From an uncultured Pelagibacteraceae bacterium (GTDB lineage Bacteria; Pseudomonadota; Alphaproteobacteria; Pelagibacterales; Pelagibacteraceae): DNA of 64,000 bases. Positions 53,997 through 63,433 of the stretch are shown one piece after another; the first letter of the stretch is position 1, and each line of letters starts with the position of its first letter. The position numbers and the translations under genes are program-made. Location: the NCBI GenBank assembly GCA_902578265.1, contig CACHCA010000003.1, positions 87,210 to 151,209 of the forward strand. Direction: 5' to 3'. Under the pieces are notes generated by a model that saw nothing but the letters and a program-made list of their open reading frames with translations, made no database searches and had not been told where the DNA came from.

Positions 53997-54402
53997 GATC
54001 AGATTTAATTTTAATTTTTTCTTTAATATCCCCCATTAATTTATTGTCAATATATAATAGTCCACCTAGTCTTCTCATCAAACTTGTCTCATAAATATCA
54101 GCCTCATTATTTGAGTAAATTATTCTCCAAAGTGTCTCAACTATTTTAATTTTATCATTTTCCTCCATGTTTTTTACTTCTTTTGTAAACTCTAAAATTT
54201 GATTTGAATTTTCTTCAATTTTTTTTCCATTTGAAAATATTTTTTCTAAATTTTCATTGTCTGCGCCTATTTGTAAAAGAGCTTGTTTTATTATTACCTC
54301 TTCACTTTTTGAAAAGTTTTCATCAATTTTAGCAGCGTAAATTAAAAGAGCAGCTACTTTAGAAAGATCATTCTTTTCATTCTTTTCTTTTTTGAAAAAC
54401 AT
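53977..54402 (-). CDS. TerB-like (tellurite resistance-type) helical protein
   Basis: 141 aa, all-helical. The pattern [29 protein letters not shown] and [27 protein letters not shown] matches stand-alone TerB-like proteins of COG4103, with paired acidic residues in each helix that may bind metal. It sits between the SUV3-like helicase and fdxA, where an S4-domain gene is found in many alphaproteobacteria. Actual tellurite resistance is not implied. Confidence 0.75.
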   Translation of the reverse strand: MFFKKEKNEKNDLSKVAALLIYAAKIDENFSKSEEVIIKQALLQIGADNENLEKIFSNGKKIEENSNQILEFTKEVKNMEENDKIKIVETLWRIIYSNNEADIYETSLMRRLGGLLYIDNKLMGDIKEKIKIKSDHDLHRK

Positions 54403-54406
54403 ATTT

Positions 54407-56884
54407 TTAATTAAGATTTAGATGCTTTAGAACACCAAAAGGATTTTCTTTAATATCTTTTTTATTTTGGGGTTTGGTCTTCTTTTTTGGAGCATATTTG
54501 AAGTAAACTTCGTCATTTTTTTCCAAAACCTTATAGCTCATAGCTTTTAATAGTTGTTTAAAGTCATCTTTATTGCATCCCAATAAATTTAGCATCTCTG
54601 GTATCATCTTTATTTCTTTCACACTCTTTGTATCTGAATTAATTATTTGCACAAATAATCTCTCTAAAATATCTATTCTAATATATAGATTATCAAATTT
54701 TTCAAATCCGCATAGTAACATAAAGTTTTTATTTTTAATTTTGTTATCATTTAAAAAATTTAAACCGAAAGTTGGAGGTTCTAAATGAAAATATTTTTGA
54801 TTATGATTTTTCCACAAAAGAGTTCTTAGAGAAACTGGTTCTGGTTTTATCAATTTAAATAAAAAGACATGGTATCTACCAAATTTTACACCTAAATCTC
54901 TTAAAATTTTTCTATCATTTTGGTCTAAATTATTCAAATACTCAGATACCTTATCTCTCTTAATAACACCATTATTCTCATAAAGTTGATAAGCCAATGC
55001 TTTAATCGATGAGTTTTTATCTTTTAGATCTTTTAAGTCATAAAGACTTTTTAAAACTGTTGAAATTTTATTCTTTAACCATTTTTCTAAAAAAATAATT
55101 AATTTACTTTTTTGATTTTGCTCTAACATGTCATCTACTAATAATTCTAAATTGGGGCTCAAATAATCTTTACCAGGAATTAACTTACCGATTATTGCGT
55201 TATTCCAATAAATCTTAGAGTCCTTTTTTAATTCAACCATACCTGTATCAATTACAATTTGGACTCTCTTTTCCAGTTCAGGTCCTATTGTTTTTCTTGC
55301 AGCTTTTTTTAAAGATTTAATATCAGTCTCTAAGGCTCCCTTCTTAAGATCAAGTTCTAATTTAAGTCCATTTATTTTACCTATAAATTGATCGTCGATC
55401 ATAACATTATTATTTTCTAAAATTTTAGTATCAAATTCCATGTCTTGTTTCAAACCTCTAGCAAGCACACTTGCTCTTTTATCGATAAATGTCTTTGTAA
55501 GCTCATCATGAAGTCTATCTGAAAGTTTATCCTCTAAGAATTTAGTTTTTTCAATCCAGTAATTTTGGTTTTCAACCCAATTGTTTTTATTAGAAACATA
55601 TGACCAAGTTCTCACATTTGCAATTCTATTCGCTAAAGAGTCCACATTTCCATCCAATTTATCTAGCTTCATAAGCTGTAAATGCATAAAATTATCTGAT
55701 ATTTTCCCTTTATCACTGTTTAAAAAATTGAATACTTTCTCAACGACATCGATGTGATTTCCGTAGGTTTTCTTTACAAAGTCTGGAATTTGACAGCATT
55801 CCCATAGTAGCGTCAGTGTTTCTTTTACATTTGGCGAATTATATAGGTCCAACTTCTTTAAGAAATATTTTAAAACCTTCTCATCTTCACACTCATGGAT
55901 TTTTCTAAGCCAATCTTTATTTGGTTTTTCTTCAAGTGATTTTAATAAAGAAGTAGGATTGTTAAAATTTAAATCTGAGTTTCTCCAAAACAACGTTCTA
56001 ATATTTTCAAATTTATGATTTTCTAAAAGTTCAACTTCTTCAGCTGTGATTTCTTTACAATCGCCTGTAATACCAAAATTACCATCATTGAGATACCTAC
56101 CCGCTCTTCCAGCAATTTGGCCTATCTCGGATAGATTTAGTTTTCTTAATTTTCTTCCATCAAATTTTTTTAGATTTGAAAAATATACCTGATCTAAATC
56201 CATATTTATACCCATTCCAATTGCGTCGGTTGCCACTAAAAAATCAACATCACCTGATTGGTATAAGTCTACTTGCGCATTCCTCGTTTTTGGACTTAAA
56301 GATCCCATAACAATTGCAGCTCCACCTTTTTGTCTTCGTATTAATTCTGCTATTGCATAAACTTCCTCTGTTGAAAAAGCTATAATTGCTGTTTTTCTGT
56401 TAATACGTGAAATTTTTTTATGACCTGAGTAAGTAAGTTTAGATAATCTTTTTCTATCCATGAATTCTATATCGTCATTTAATTTTGAAACTATTCCTTT
56501 GATTGTGTTTGAACCCATGAGCATTGTAAGTTTACTTCCTCTCATATTAAGTAACCTATCTGTAAAAATATGACCTCGTTCATGGTCTGCACACATTTGA
56601 ATTTCATCAACACCTACAAATTCTAAATCTTTATCTATTGGCATTGACTCGACTGTGCATAAAAAATATTTTGCATTTGAAGGTATAATTTTTTCTTCAC
56701 CAGTTATTAAAGCAACTTCATCATATTTAGTTTTTTTAATAACTTTGTCATAGACCTCTCTAGCTAAAAGTCTTAGTGGAAAACCAATCATACCAGTATC
56801 AAAAGAAAGCATTGTTTCTATTGCTAAGTGAGTTTTGCCAGTATTTGTTGGACCAAGCACTGCGGTAATTTTATTTTTATTCAT
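54407..56884 (-). CDS. SUV3-like DExH RNA helicase
   Basis: 825 aa. Walker A GPTNTGKTHLAIE (10-22), a DEIQM variant of the DExH motif (VGVDEIQMCADHERGH), motif III-like GSNTIKG, motif V ATDAIGMGINMDL and motif VI QIAGRAGRY. The long C-terminal half resembles the mitochondrial SUV3 helicase and alphaproteobacterial relatives. It probably works in RNA turnover; in mitochondria SUV3 pairs with PNPase. It heads the helicase-TerB-fdxA-carD minus-strand unit, 4 bp before the TerB-like gene. Confidence 0.88.
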   Translation of the reverse strand: MNKNKITAVLGPTNTGKTHLAIETMLSFDTGMIGFPLRLLAREVYDKVIKKTKYDEVALITGEEKIIPSNAKYFLCTVESMPIDKDLEFVGVDEIQMCADHERGHIFTDRLLNMRGSKLTMLMGSNTIKGIVSKLNDDIEFMDRKRLSKLTYSGHKKISRINRKTAIIAFSTEEVYAIAELIRRQKGGAAIVMGSLSPKTRNAQVDLYQSGDVDFLVATDAIGMGINMDLDQVYFSNLKKFDGRKLRKLNLSEIGQIAGRAGRYLNDGNFGITGDCKEITAEEVELLENHKFENIRTLFWRNSDLNFNNPTSLLKSLEEKPNKDWLRKIHECEDEKVLKYFLKKLDLYNSPNVKETLTLLWECCQIPDFVKKTYGNHIDVVEKVFNFLNSDKGKISDNFMHLQLMKLDKLDGNVDSLANRIANVRTWSYVSNKNNWVENQNYWIEKTKFLEDKLSDRLHDELTKTFIDKRASVLARGLKQDMEFDTKILENNNVMIDDQFIGKINGLKLELDLKKGALETDIKSLKKAARKTIGPELEKRVQIVIDTGMVELKKDSKIYWNNAIIGKLIPGKDYLSPNLELLVDDMLEQNQKSKLIIFLEKWLKNKISTVLKSLYDLKDLKDKNSSIKALAYQLYENNGVIKRDKVSEYLNNLDQNDRKILRDLGVKFGRYHVFLFKLIKPEPVSLRTLLWKNHNQKYFHLEPPTFGLNFLNDNKIKNKNFMLLCGFEKFDNLYIRIDILERLFVQIINSDTKSVKEIKMIPEMLNLLGCNKDDFKQLLKAMSYKVLEKNDEVYFKYAPKKKTKPQNKKDIKENPFGVLKHLNLN

Positions 56885-57058
56885 TTCTATCTTTGGTATA
56901 TTTAATATTTTACCTACAAGATGTAGTTACTCGTAAAGAACAAAAATAGACTAAAACATGACCGAATCATTCTATAAAAAGTTCTCATTTATAGTTCTTA
57001 AAAAATTTAGCTTAACATAATATGATTTATTGTCCAAATTACTATCAAACCTAAAGTC

Positions 57059-57463
57059 TTAAGACTTTATATTAAGAATTTTCCAAACTCCAGAAGCAGA
57101 TGTAATAATTTTGTCGTTACATTTTAATTCACAAAATAAAAATACTAAAGTTTTTGTTTTTTTTAAAATTTTTACATGCCCTATGATCTCATCATCAATT
57201 TTAGAAGCGCCGATATATTTAAGATCTAATGAAATTGTTACGCATGGTGCATTTTGAGCACACCGGTGTGCTGCAGTTCCGGCTCCAGCATCTATCAAAG
57301 CAGCCAAGTATCCTCCGTGAGTTATACCTGCTGCATTCAAATGATTTTTGTTAATAATTGATTTGAATTCATATTCGCTTTCAGAAATATTTCTAAACAT
57401 AACACCACCATTATGCTTCATAAACCCATGCTTTAAACTTATTTGTTCAAATGAATTAGACAT
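57059..57463 (-). CDS. PaaI-type hotdog-fold thioesterase
   Basis: 134 aa. The hotdog signature NAAGITHGGYLAALIDAGAGTAAHR has the HGG loop and catalytic Asp; LDLKYIGA and a final VWKI follow. Family members hydrolyse aryl- or acyl-CoA thioesters; the substrate is unknown. It starts 7 bp after the small membrane peptide gene at 57471-57569, close to tRNA-Arg. The stretch upstream on the other side (56885-57058, 174 bp) shows no feature. Confidence 0.85.
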   Translation of the reverse strand: MSNSFEQISLKHGFMKHNGGVMFRNISESEYEFKSIINKNHLNAAGITHGGYLAALIDAGAGTAAHRCAQNAPCVTISLDLKYIGASKIDDEIIGHVKILKKTKTLVFLFCELKCNDKIITSASGVWKILNIKS

Positions 57464-57470
57464 AATTTTT

Positions 57471-57569
57471 TTAAAGTATAAAAGTTAAAATAATTAAAAC
57501 TATAAGAATAATTACAAAAAAATAAATGACAGACATTTGTAGAGAAGATTTTATCAACCATTTCAACAT
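57471..57569 (-). CDS. Putative small membrane peptide (32 aa)
   Basis: Short frame MLKWLIKSSLQMSVIYFFVIIL ends about 10 hydrophobic residues later: a basic start followed by one clear membrane helix. It fills the gap between tRNA-Arg and the PaaI thioesterase, on the same strand, and ends 7 bp before the thioesterase start. The ribosome site is weak. The hydrophobicity could also arise by chance in AT-rich DNA, so I am not sure it is coding. Confidence 0.35.
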   Translation of the reverse strand: MLKWLIKSSLQMSVIYFFVIILIVLIILTFIL

Positions 57570-57584
57570 AATTTATCTTATTAA

Positions 57585-57661
57585 TGGTGCGCCTGCTAGG
57601 AGTCGAACCCAGAACCTCCTGGTCCGTAGCCAAGCGCTCTATCCAGTTGAGCTACAGGCGC
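57585..57661 (-). tRNA. tRNA-Arg (anticodon ACG)
   Basis: On the minus strand the acceptor stem GCGCCTG pairs with CAGGCGC, with encoded CCA at 57587-57585. The anticodon arm CTTGG-CTACGGA-CCAGG gives anticodon ACG (probably ICG, reading CGN), with D arm AGCTCAACTGGATAGAGC and T arm GGGTTCGACTCC. Length 77 with CCA. It is upstream of the 32-aa peptide and thioesterase on the same strand. Confidence 0.97.
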
Positions 57662-57733
57662 ATTTTTAAATTTTATTTATTATTGTATATCATTTTTTAG
57701 TGTATTTTAATGCTAAGACAAATTTAAATTATT

Positions 57734-58909
57734 ATGAATAATTCAATGAATGAAGTTGTAATTGTAGAAGCTATTAGAACTCCAATTGGAGCTTATAAAG
57801 GGTCTCTTAAAGAATTAAGTGCTGATAAGTTGGGATCAATAGTTATTAGGGAAATTTTAAGAAAAAGTAAATTAGGTAAAAATGATATTGATGAGGTAAT
57901 TATGGGCCAAGTACTCACAGCTGGTGGAGGCCAAAATCCTGCAAGACAGGCTGCGATAAATGCAGGAATAAATATTTCTAAACCAGCCCACATAGTAAAT
58001 CAAGTTTGTGGCTCTGGACTTAGAGCTGTAATCTCAGGTTATCAGTCAATCAAATTAGGAGAGGTAAAAAATGTAATTTCTGGTGGACAAGAAAACATGT
58101 CATTAGCCCCACATTCAATTTTTTACCGGAACAGTAAAAAAATTTTAGAAGAACATTTGATAGATACAATGATTAATGACGGATTGATAGATGCATTTAA
58201 TAATTATCATATGGGCGTAACTGCTGAAAATGTTGCAAAGAAATTTAAGATTTCACGAGTTGAACAAGATGACTTTGCATTAAATTCTCAAAAAAAAACA
58301 GAAGCTGCGATTAATACTAATAGATTTAAGGAAGAACTAATTAAAATAAATCAATCTGGTATCACTCTTGAGAAAGATGAGCATCCAAGAAAAGATCTTA
58401 CTAAATCAGATTTAGGGAGGCTAAAAGCAGTATTTCTAAAAGATGGGACCGTGACACCTGGAAACTCATCAGGAATTAATGATGGTGCTGCCGCTTTATT
58501 ATTAACAACCTTTGAAGAGGCAAAAAAAAAATCAATTCAACCGTTAGTGAAGATAATCTCATGGGCCTCAGTTGGAGTTGATCCAACTCTGATGGGTCTT
58601 GGACCAATTGAGGCTGTGCGTGAAGCAGCTAAAAAAGCAAAATGGAATTTGAATGACATAGATCTTTTTGAAATTAATGAAGCTTTTGCCGCTCAAAGCA
58701 TTGCAGTAATACGTGAGTTAAATATTGATGAGAATAAAGTTAATGTTAATGGAGGAGCTATAGCTTTAGGTCATCCTATAGGAGCATCAGGTGCCAGAAT
58801 ATTAGTCACTCTCATTCATGAAATGATAAAACAGAAAAAGAATAAAGGTTGCGCTACACTATGCATAGGTGGTGGAATGGGCATAGCCATATGTATTGAG
58901 AGAATTTAA
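57734..58909 (+). CDS. Acetyl-CoA C-acetyltransferase (thiolase)
   Basis: Condenses two acetyl-CoA to acetoacetyl-CoA or cleaves it. The 391 aa is typical. Active-site features: nucleophile Cys in VCGSGLRAV, His in NEAFAAQS, GGAIALGHPIGASGARIL and the C-terminal Cys loop CIGGGMGIAI. It is preceded by tRNA-Arg on the opposite strand. No phaB or other PHB gene follows in the window, so degradative or biosynthetic direction is not decided. Confidence 0.95.
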   Translation: MNNSMNEVVIVEAIRTPIGAYKGSLKELSADKLGSIVIREILRKSKLGKNDIDEVIMGQVLTAGGGQNPARQAAINAGINISKPAHIVNQVCGSGLRAVISGYQSIKLGEVKNVISGGQENMSLAPHSIFYRNSKKILEEHLIDTMINDGLIDAFNNYHMGVTAENVAKKFKISRVEQDDFALNSQKKTEAAINTNRFKEELIKINQSGITLEKDEHPRKDLTKSDLGRLKAVFLKDGTVTPGNSSGINDGAAALLLTTFEEAKKKSIQPLVKIISWASVGVDPTLMGLGPIEAVREAAKKAKWNLNDIDLFEINEAFAAQSIAVIRELNIDENKVNVNGGAIALGHPIGASGARILVTLIHEMIKQKKNKGCATLCIGGGMGIAICIERI

Positions 58910-58911
58910 AA

Positions 58912-59022
58912 TTAATTTTTTTTAAATTTCTCCTCAAGAAGAATTTTTTGTATCCAAATTTTAGCATCAATGTAAGCGCTTTCTTTTGGATGTAAGAGTG
59001 TATTTAATAACTTTTTAATCAT
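58912..59022 (-). CDS. Putative short hypothetical protein (36 aa)
   Basis: Frame MIKKLLNTLLHPKESAYIDAKIW continuing to KFKKN, on the minus strand in the 212-bp gap between thiolase and aceE. It could extend to a TTG at 59082 (56 aa). It is amphipathic, not a membrane helix. No family is recognised and no ribosome site stands out; it may be noise. I record it because the gap otherwise holds nothing. Confidence 0.25.
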   Translation of the reverse strand: MIKKLLNTLLHPKESAYIDAKIWIQKILLEEKFKKN

Positions 59023-59121
59023 TTTTAAAGGATACTTTAGAAGAGTGTCAAAAAATTGAGCAGAATGTGTTAAAATTAGCAATTAAGTAAAATTATATAG
59101 TGTATAAGATCTAATTAATAA

Positions 59122-62100
59122 ATGAGCGAAAAACTAATAGTTCCTGACATAGGTGACTTTGAAAATGTAGAGGTCATTGAATTGCTTGTCAAAGAAGGCC
59201 AAAAAATTGCCAAGAACGATCCAGTAGTAACTATAGAAAGTGATAAATCGAGTGTTGAAATACCTTCAACTTTATCAGGCATTATTGAGACAATAAAAGT
59301 TAAAGTAGGTGATAAAGTTTCAAAAGGTGATTTAATTCTAAATATTTTAGGGTCAAATGAAGGTCACTCTACAACAAAAACTATTCCAAAAGACACTGAA
59401 AATTTGATTAAAGAAGCAGAAAAATCATTAGAAAAAAAACAAGAGCAAATCATCCATACAAATAATATTGAGAGAAAAAAACCAGAAATAACTCAAGTAG
59501 TTAATGAAAGCGATATTGATCCATTAGAAACTAGTGAATGGTTAGAATCACTCACTGCAGTAATTGAAAAAGATGGAAATCAAAGAGCCCATTATTTAAT
59601 AAAGGAATTAATTAATAAAGCTTATATGGAGGGTGCAAATATTCCCTACACACAAAACACACCTTATATAAATACAATTCCAGTAAATGAGGAGAAAAAA
59701 TCAAATGGTGATCAAAATATTGAGAGAAGAATTCGGTCATTGATAAGATGGAATTCCGCAGCAATGGTAGTTCGAGCGAATAAAAAATTCCCCGAACTTG
59801 GAGGACATATTGGAACATTTGCATCTGCGGCTACGCTTTATGATGTAGGAATGAATCATTTTTGGAGAGCGAAAAACAATAAATTTGGAGGAGACTTAAT
59901 TTATTTTCAAGGACATAGCGCTCCAGGTATGTACGCAAGAGCATTTCTTGAGGGAAGACTTAATGAAAAACAATTAGATAGTTTTAGACAAGAAGTTAAT
60001 CCAGGAGGTTTATCATCTTACCCACATCCTTGGTTGATGCCAAACTTTTGGCAATTTCCTACAGTTTCAATGGGTTTAGGACCAATGTTAGCTATCTATC
60101 AAGCAAGATATATGAAATATTTGATTAACAGGGGTCTTATTAAAGATGAGGGACGAAAAGTGTGGGCTTTCTTAGGAGATGGGGAAATGGATGAGCCAGA
60201 GTCTTTAGGGGCGATTGGTTTAGCAGCTAGAGAAAAATTAGATAATCTAATATTCGTGATCAATTGTAACCTTCAAAGATTGGATGGACCTGTGAGGGGT
60301 AATGGAAAAATCATACAAGAATTAGAGGGTATTTTTAGAGGAGCTGGATGGAATGTTATCAAAGTAATTTGGGGTTCTTATTGGGATCCATTATTGGCTA
60401 ACGATAAAACTGGCCATTTAATTAAAGTTATGAATGAAACTGTCGATGGAGAATATCAAGCCATGAAAGCAAGAGATGGAGCTTATGTGCGAGAAAAGTT
60501 TTTTGGTAAATATCCTGAAACTAAAGAGTTAATCTCAAGCCTTTCAGACAAAGATATATGGAGATTGAATAGGGGTGGACATGATCCTCACAAAGTTTTT
60601 GCAGCTTATGATAAAGCCTCAAAGAATATTGGAAGCCCAACAGTTGTGATTGCCAAGACCATAAAGGGATATGGGATGGGTAAAAGTGGTGAGAGTGTAA
60701 ATACTACACATCAAACTAAAAAATTAGATATAGACGATTTGATGTATTACAGAGACAGATTTGATGTTCCTTTAACTGATAAGCAGGTGCAAAATATTGA
60801 GTATTATAAGCCAGACCAAAACTCAGCTGAAATAAAATATATCAAAGAAAGAAGACTTCAATTAGGAGGATTTATCCCAGAGAGAACTACTTATGCAAAA
60901 CCCATTAAAGCTCCTCCGAAAAACATTTTTGACAATATGAAAGAGTCTACAGGTAAAAAAGAAATGTCAACTACGATGGCATTAGTAAGAATGCTTACTA
61001 ATCTTCTACGAGATAAAAATGTTGCCTCAAGATTAGTACCAATCATTCCCGATGAGGCGAGAACATTTGGTATGGAGGGTTTTTTTCAAAAAATTGGTAT
61101 TTATGCTCACGAAGGACAAAAATATGAACCTGAGGACTCAGCACAATTAAGTTCTTATAGAGAAGAAAAAAGTGGACAAGTTTTGGAGGAAGGAATTAAC
61201 GAGGCAGGTGCAATGTCTTCATGGATTGCTGCAGGCACTTCATACACAAATCATGATATTGAAATGATTCCTATCTATCTTTTTTACTCAATGTTTGGTT
61301 TTCAAAGAATAGGTGATTTTGCTTGGGCAGGAGCAGACAGTCAATCAAGAGGGTTTTTAATTGGTGCTACTGCTGGGAGAACAACATTAGCGGGAGAAGG
61401 TTTACAGCACCAAGATGGACATAGTCATTTAATGGCATCAACTATTCCAAACTGTAAGTCTTATGATCCAACATTTCATTATGAACTAGCAACAATCTTT
61501 AGAGAAGGATTGAAAAGAATGCATGAGAAGAAAGAAAATATTTTTTATTACATTACAACAATGAACGAAAATTATCCTCATCCTGCTATGCCAACTGAAA
61601 AATCATGTGAAGAAGGCATTTTAAAAGGAATGTATAAAATTAAAGAATTTAACAAATATAAAAAAACCAAAATTCAATTTCTAGGATCAGGCACAATTTT
61701 AAGAGAAATGATAGCTGGTGCTGAGATTCTACAAAAGGAATATCAAATTGATAGTGAAGTTTGGAGCGTAACTAGTTTTAATGAATTAAGAAGAGATGGC
61801 TTAGAGGTTGAAAGGTATAATTTATTAAATCCTGAAAAAGAACCAAAAAAATCATATGTTGAAAGCTGTTTAGGCAAAACTGAAGGTCCAATTTTGGCTG
61901 CATCAGATTATATGAGGATGAATTCAGACCAAATTAGACCTTATATTAACAAGAGCTTTTATTCGTTAGGAACAGATGGATTTGGTCGAAGTGATACCAG
62001 AAAAAATTTGAGGAAGTTCTTTGAAGTTGATAAAGAACATGTCGTTGCATATGGACTAAGTGTTTTAGCTAAAGAACAATTAATTGCATCTAAATATGCT

Positions 62101-62160
62101 CAAGAGGCAATAAAGAAGTATCAAATTGATAAAGATAAACCAATGCCGACAAAATTATAA
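59122..62160 (+). CDS. aceE: Pyruvate dehydrogenase E1 (AceE, homodimeric) with N-terminal lipoyl domain
   Basis: 1012 aa, versus about 890 in E. coli. Residues 1-75 are a complete lipoyl domain (lipoyl Lys at 42 in ESDKSSVEIPS). A Lys/Glu linker (about 80-125) joins it to the AceE core, which has NSAAMVVRANKKFPELGGHIGTFASAATLY, YFQGHSAPGMYARAFLEG and the ThDP motif GDGEMDEPESLGAIGLAAREKLDNL. It catalyses decarboxylation of pyruvate and reductive acetylation of a lipoyl arm. aceF overlaps by one base. The fused lipoyl domain is unusual for E1. Confidence 0.95.
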   Translation: MSEKLIVPDIGDFENVEVIELLVKEGQKIAKNDPVVTIESDKSSVEIPSTLSGIIETIKVKVGDKVSKGDLILNILGSNEGHSTTKTIPKDTENLIKEAEKSLEKKQEQIIHTNNIERKKPEITQVVNESDIDPLETSEWLESLTAVIEKDGNQRAHYLIKELINKAYMEGANIPYTQNTPYINTIPVNEEKKSNGDQNIERRIRSLIRWNSAAMVVRANKKFPELGGHIGTFASAATLYDVGMNHFWRAKNNKFGGDLIYFQGHSAPGMYARAFLEGRLNEKQLDSFRQEVNPGGLSSYPHPWLMPNFWQFPTVSMGLGPMLAIYQARYMKYLINRGLIKDEGRKVWAFLGDGEMDEPESLGAIGLAAREKLDNLIFVINCNLQRLDGPVRGNGKIIQELEGIFRGAGWNVIKVIWGSYWDPLLANDKTGHLIKVMNETVDGEYQAMKARDGAYVREKFFGKYPETKELISSLSDKDIWRLNRGGHDPHKVFAAYDKASKNIGSPTVVIAKTIKGYGMGKSGESVNTTHQTKKLDIDDLMYYRDRFDVPLTDKQVQNIEYYKPDQNSAEIKYIKERRLQLGGFIPERTTYAKPIKAPPKNIFDNMKESTGKKEMSTTMALVRMLTNLLRDKNVASRLVPIIPDEARTFGMEGFFQKIGIYAHEGQKYEPEDSAQLSSYREEKSGQVLEEGINEAGAMSSWIAAGTSYTNHDIEMIPIYLFYSMFGFQRIGDFAWAGADSQSRGFLIGATAGRTTLAGEGLQHQDGHSHLMASTIPNCKSYDPTFHYELATIFREGLKRMHEKKENIFYYITTMNENYPHPAMPTEKSCEEGILKGMYKIKEFNKYKKTKIQFLGSGTILREMIAGAEILQKEYQIDSEVWSVTSFNELRRDGLEVERYNLLNPEKEPKKSYVESCLGKTEGPILAASDYMRMNSDQIRPYINKSFYSLGTDGFGRSDTRKNLRKFFEVDKEHVVAYGLSVLAKEQLIASKYAQEAIKKYQIDKDKPMPTKL

Positions 62161-63425
62161 TGTCAAAGAAAGATATAAAAGTTCCAAATATTGGTGAATT
62201 CAAAGATGTGGAAGTCATCGAAGTTTTAATTAAAAAAGGTCAAAAAATAAAAAAAAAAGATCCACTGATAACTATAGAAAGTGATAAATCAAGTGTGGAA
62301 ATACCATCTTCTGATGATGGAACCGTAATTTCTTTGAATGTTAAAATTGGAGACAAGGTATCGGAAGGTGATAAAATTATTGAAATTGAAAGTGAGAAAG
62401 AAATAAAAGAAACAAGTGCTCAAGAATTACCAAAAAGTCAATTACCAAAAGAAATAAAAAAAAATGATATAAAAAAAACCAATGAGTCTGAAAATATAAT
62501 AGTTAAAGATTTTTCTACAAAAGCTTCTGCTTCTCCAAAAGTTAGAAAATTTGCGAGAGAACTTGGAGTTAATATCAACAAAGTTCCAGGTAGTGAAAGA
62601 CAAGGTAGAGTTACCGAGAGTGATGTAAAGTTATTTGTTGCAACTAAATCTGATGAAAGTTTCAAAGATCAAAATACAACTGAACAAAAAATTGAACTAG
62701 AGTATTCCCATTCAGATTTTGGAGAAGTAAATATTAAAGATATTCCTAGAGTGAAAAAGTTGTCGTCTAAATATTTAATGAACTCTTGGACAAAAATTCC
62801 TCACGTAACCAATCATGATGAAGCTGATATAACCGAATTAGAGGAATTTAGAACTTCTCTTACGGATGTATATACTGGTGAAAAAAAAAAAATTACACCA
62901 TTAGCTTTCATCGTAAAAGCATTAACAACATCATTAAAAAAATTTCCAAATTTTAATACCTCAATCGATCAAATTGAAAACGGTAAAATGACTGTTAAAA
63001 AGTATTATCATGTTGGCATAGCAGTGGATACACCACATGGTTTGATGGTTCCTAAATTAAGAAATGCAGATAATAAAAATATTTCTTTAATAAGCACAGA
63101 ATTGAAAAAAATCAGTCAACAATGTAGAGATCTTAAAATTGATAAAAAAGAGTTATTTGGAGGCTCTATGACGATAACAAGCCTAGGGGGAATCGGGGGA
63201 TCTTTTTTTACCCCAATTATAAATTATCCTGAAGTTGCTATTTTAGGAGTAGGAAGAGCAGAAAAAAAACAAGTATTCATGGATGGAAAATTTGTAACGC
63301 GTACTATGTTGCCACTTTCACTATCTTATGATCATAGAATTATTGATGGTGCGGAGGCAGCTCGATTTAATAATGATTTAAAAGAAAATCTTGGTAAAAA
63401 TTTTGCTTATAAGTTAGCCGTTTGA
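62160..63425 (+). CDS. aceF: Dihydrolipoamide acetyltransferase (E2) of pyruvate dehydrogenase
   Basis: 421 aa with one N-terminal lipoyl domain (1-75, lipoyl Lys 43 in ESDKSSVEIPS), a linker, the peripheral-subunit-binding domain (about 122-158, ASPKVRKFARELGVNINKVP) and the catalytic domain ending in SYDHRIIDGAEAARF with the active-site His and Asp. It has one lipoyl domain where E. coli E2 has three; AceE carries a second copy. TAATG overlap with aceE. No lpd (E3) is visible in the window. Confidence 0.95.
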   Translation: MSKKDIKVPNIGEFKDVEVIEVLIKKGQKIKKKDPLITIESDKSSVEIPSSDDGTVISLNVKIGDKVSEGDKIIEIESEKEIKETSAQELPKSQLPKEIKKNDIKKTNESENIIVKDFSTKASASPKVRKFARELGVNINKVPGSERQGRVTESDVKLFVATKSDESFKDQNTTEQKIELEYSHSDFGEVNIKDIPRVKKLSSKYLMNSWTKIPHVTNHDEADITELEEFRTSLTDVYTGEKKKITPLAFIVKALTTSLKKFPNFNTSIDQIENGKMTVKKYYHVGIAVDTPHGLMVPKLRNADNKNISLISTELKKISQQCRDLKIDKKELFGGSMTITSLGGIGGSFFTPIINYPEVAILGVGRAEKKQVFMDGKFVTRTMLPLSLSYDHRIIDGAEAARFNNDLKENLGKNFAYKLAV

Positions 63426-63433
63426 TAAAAATT

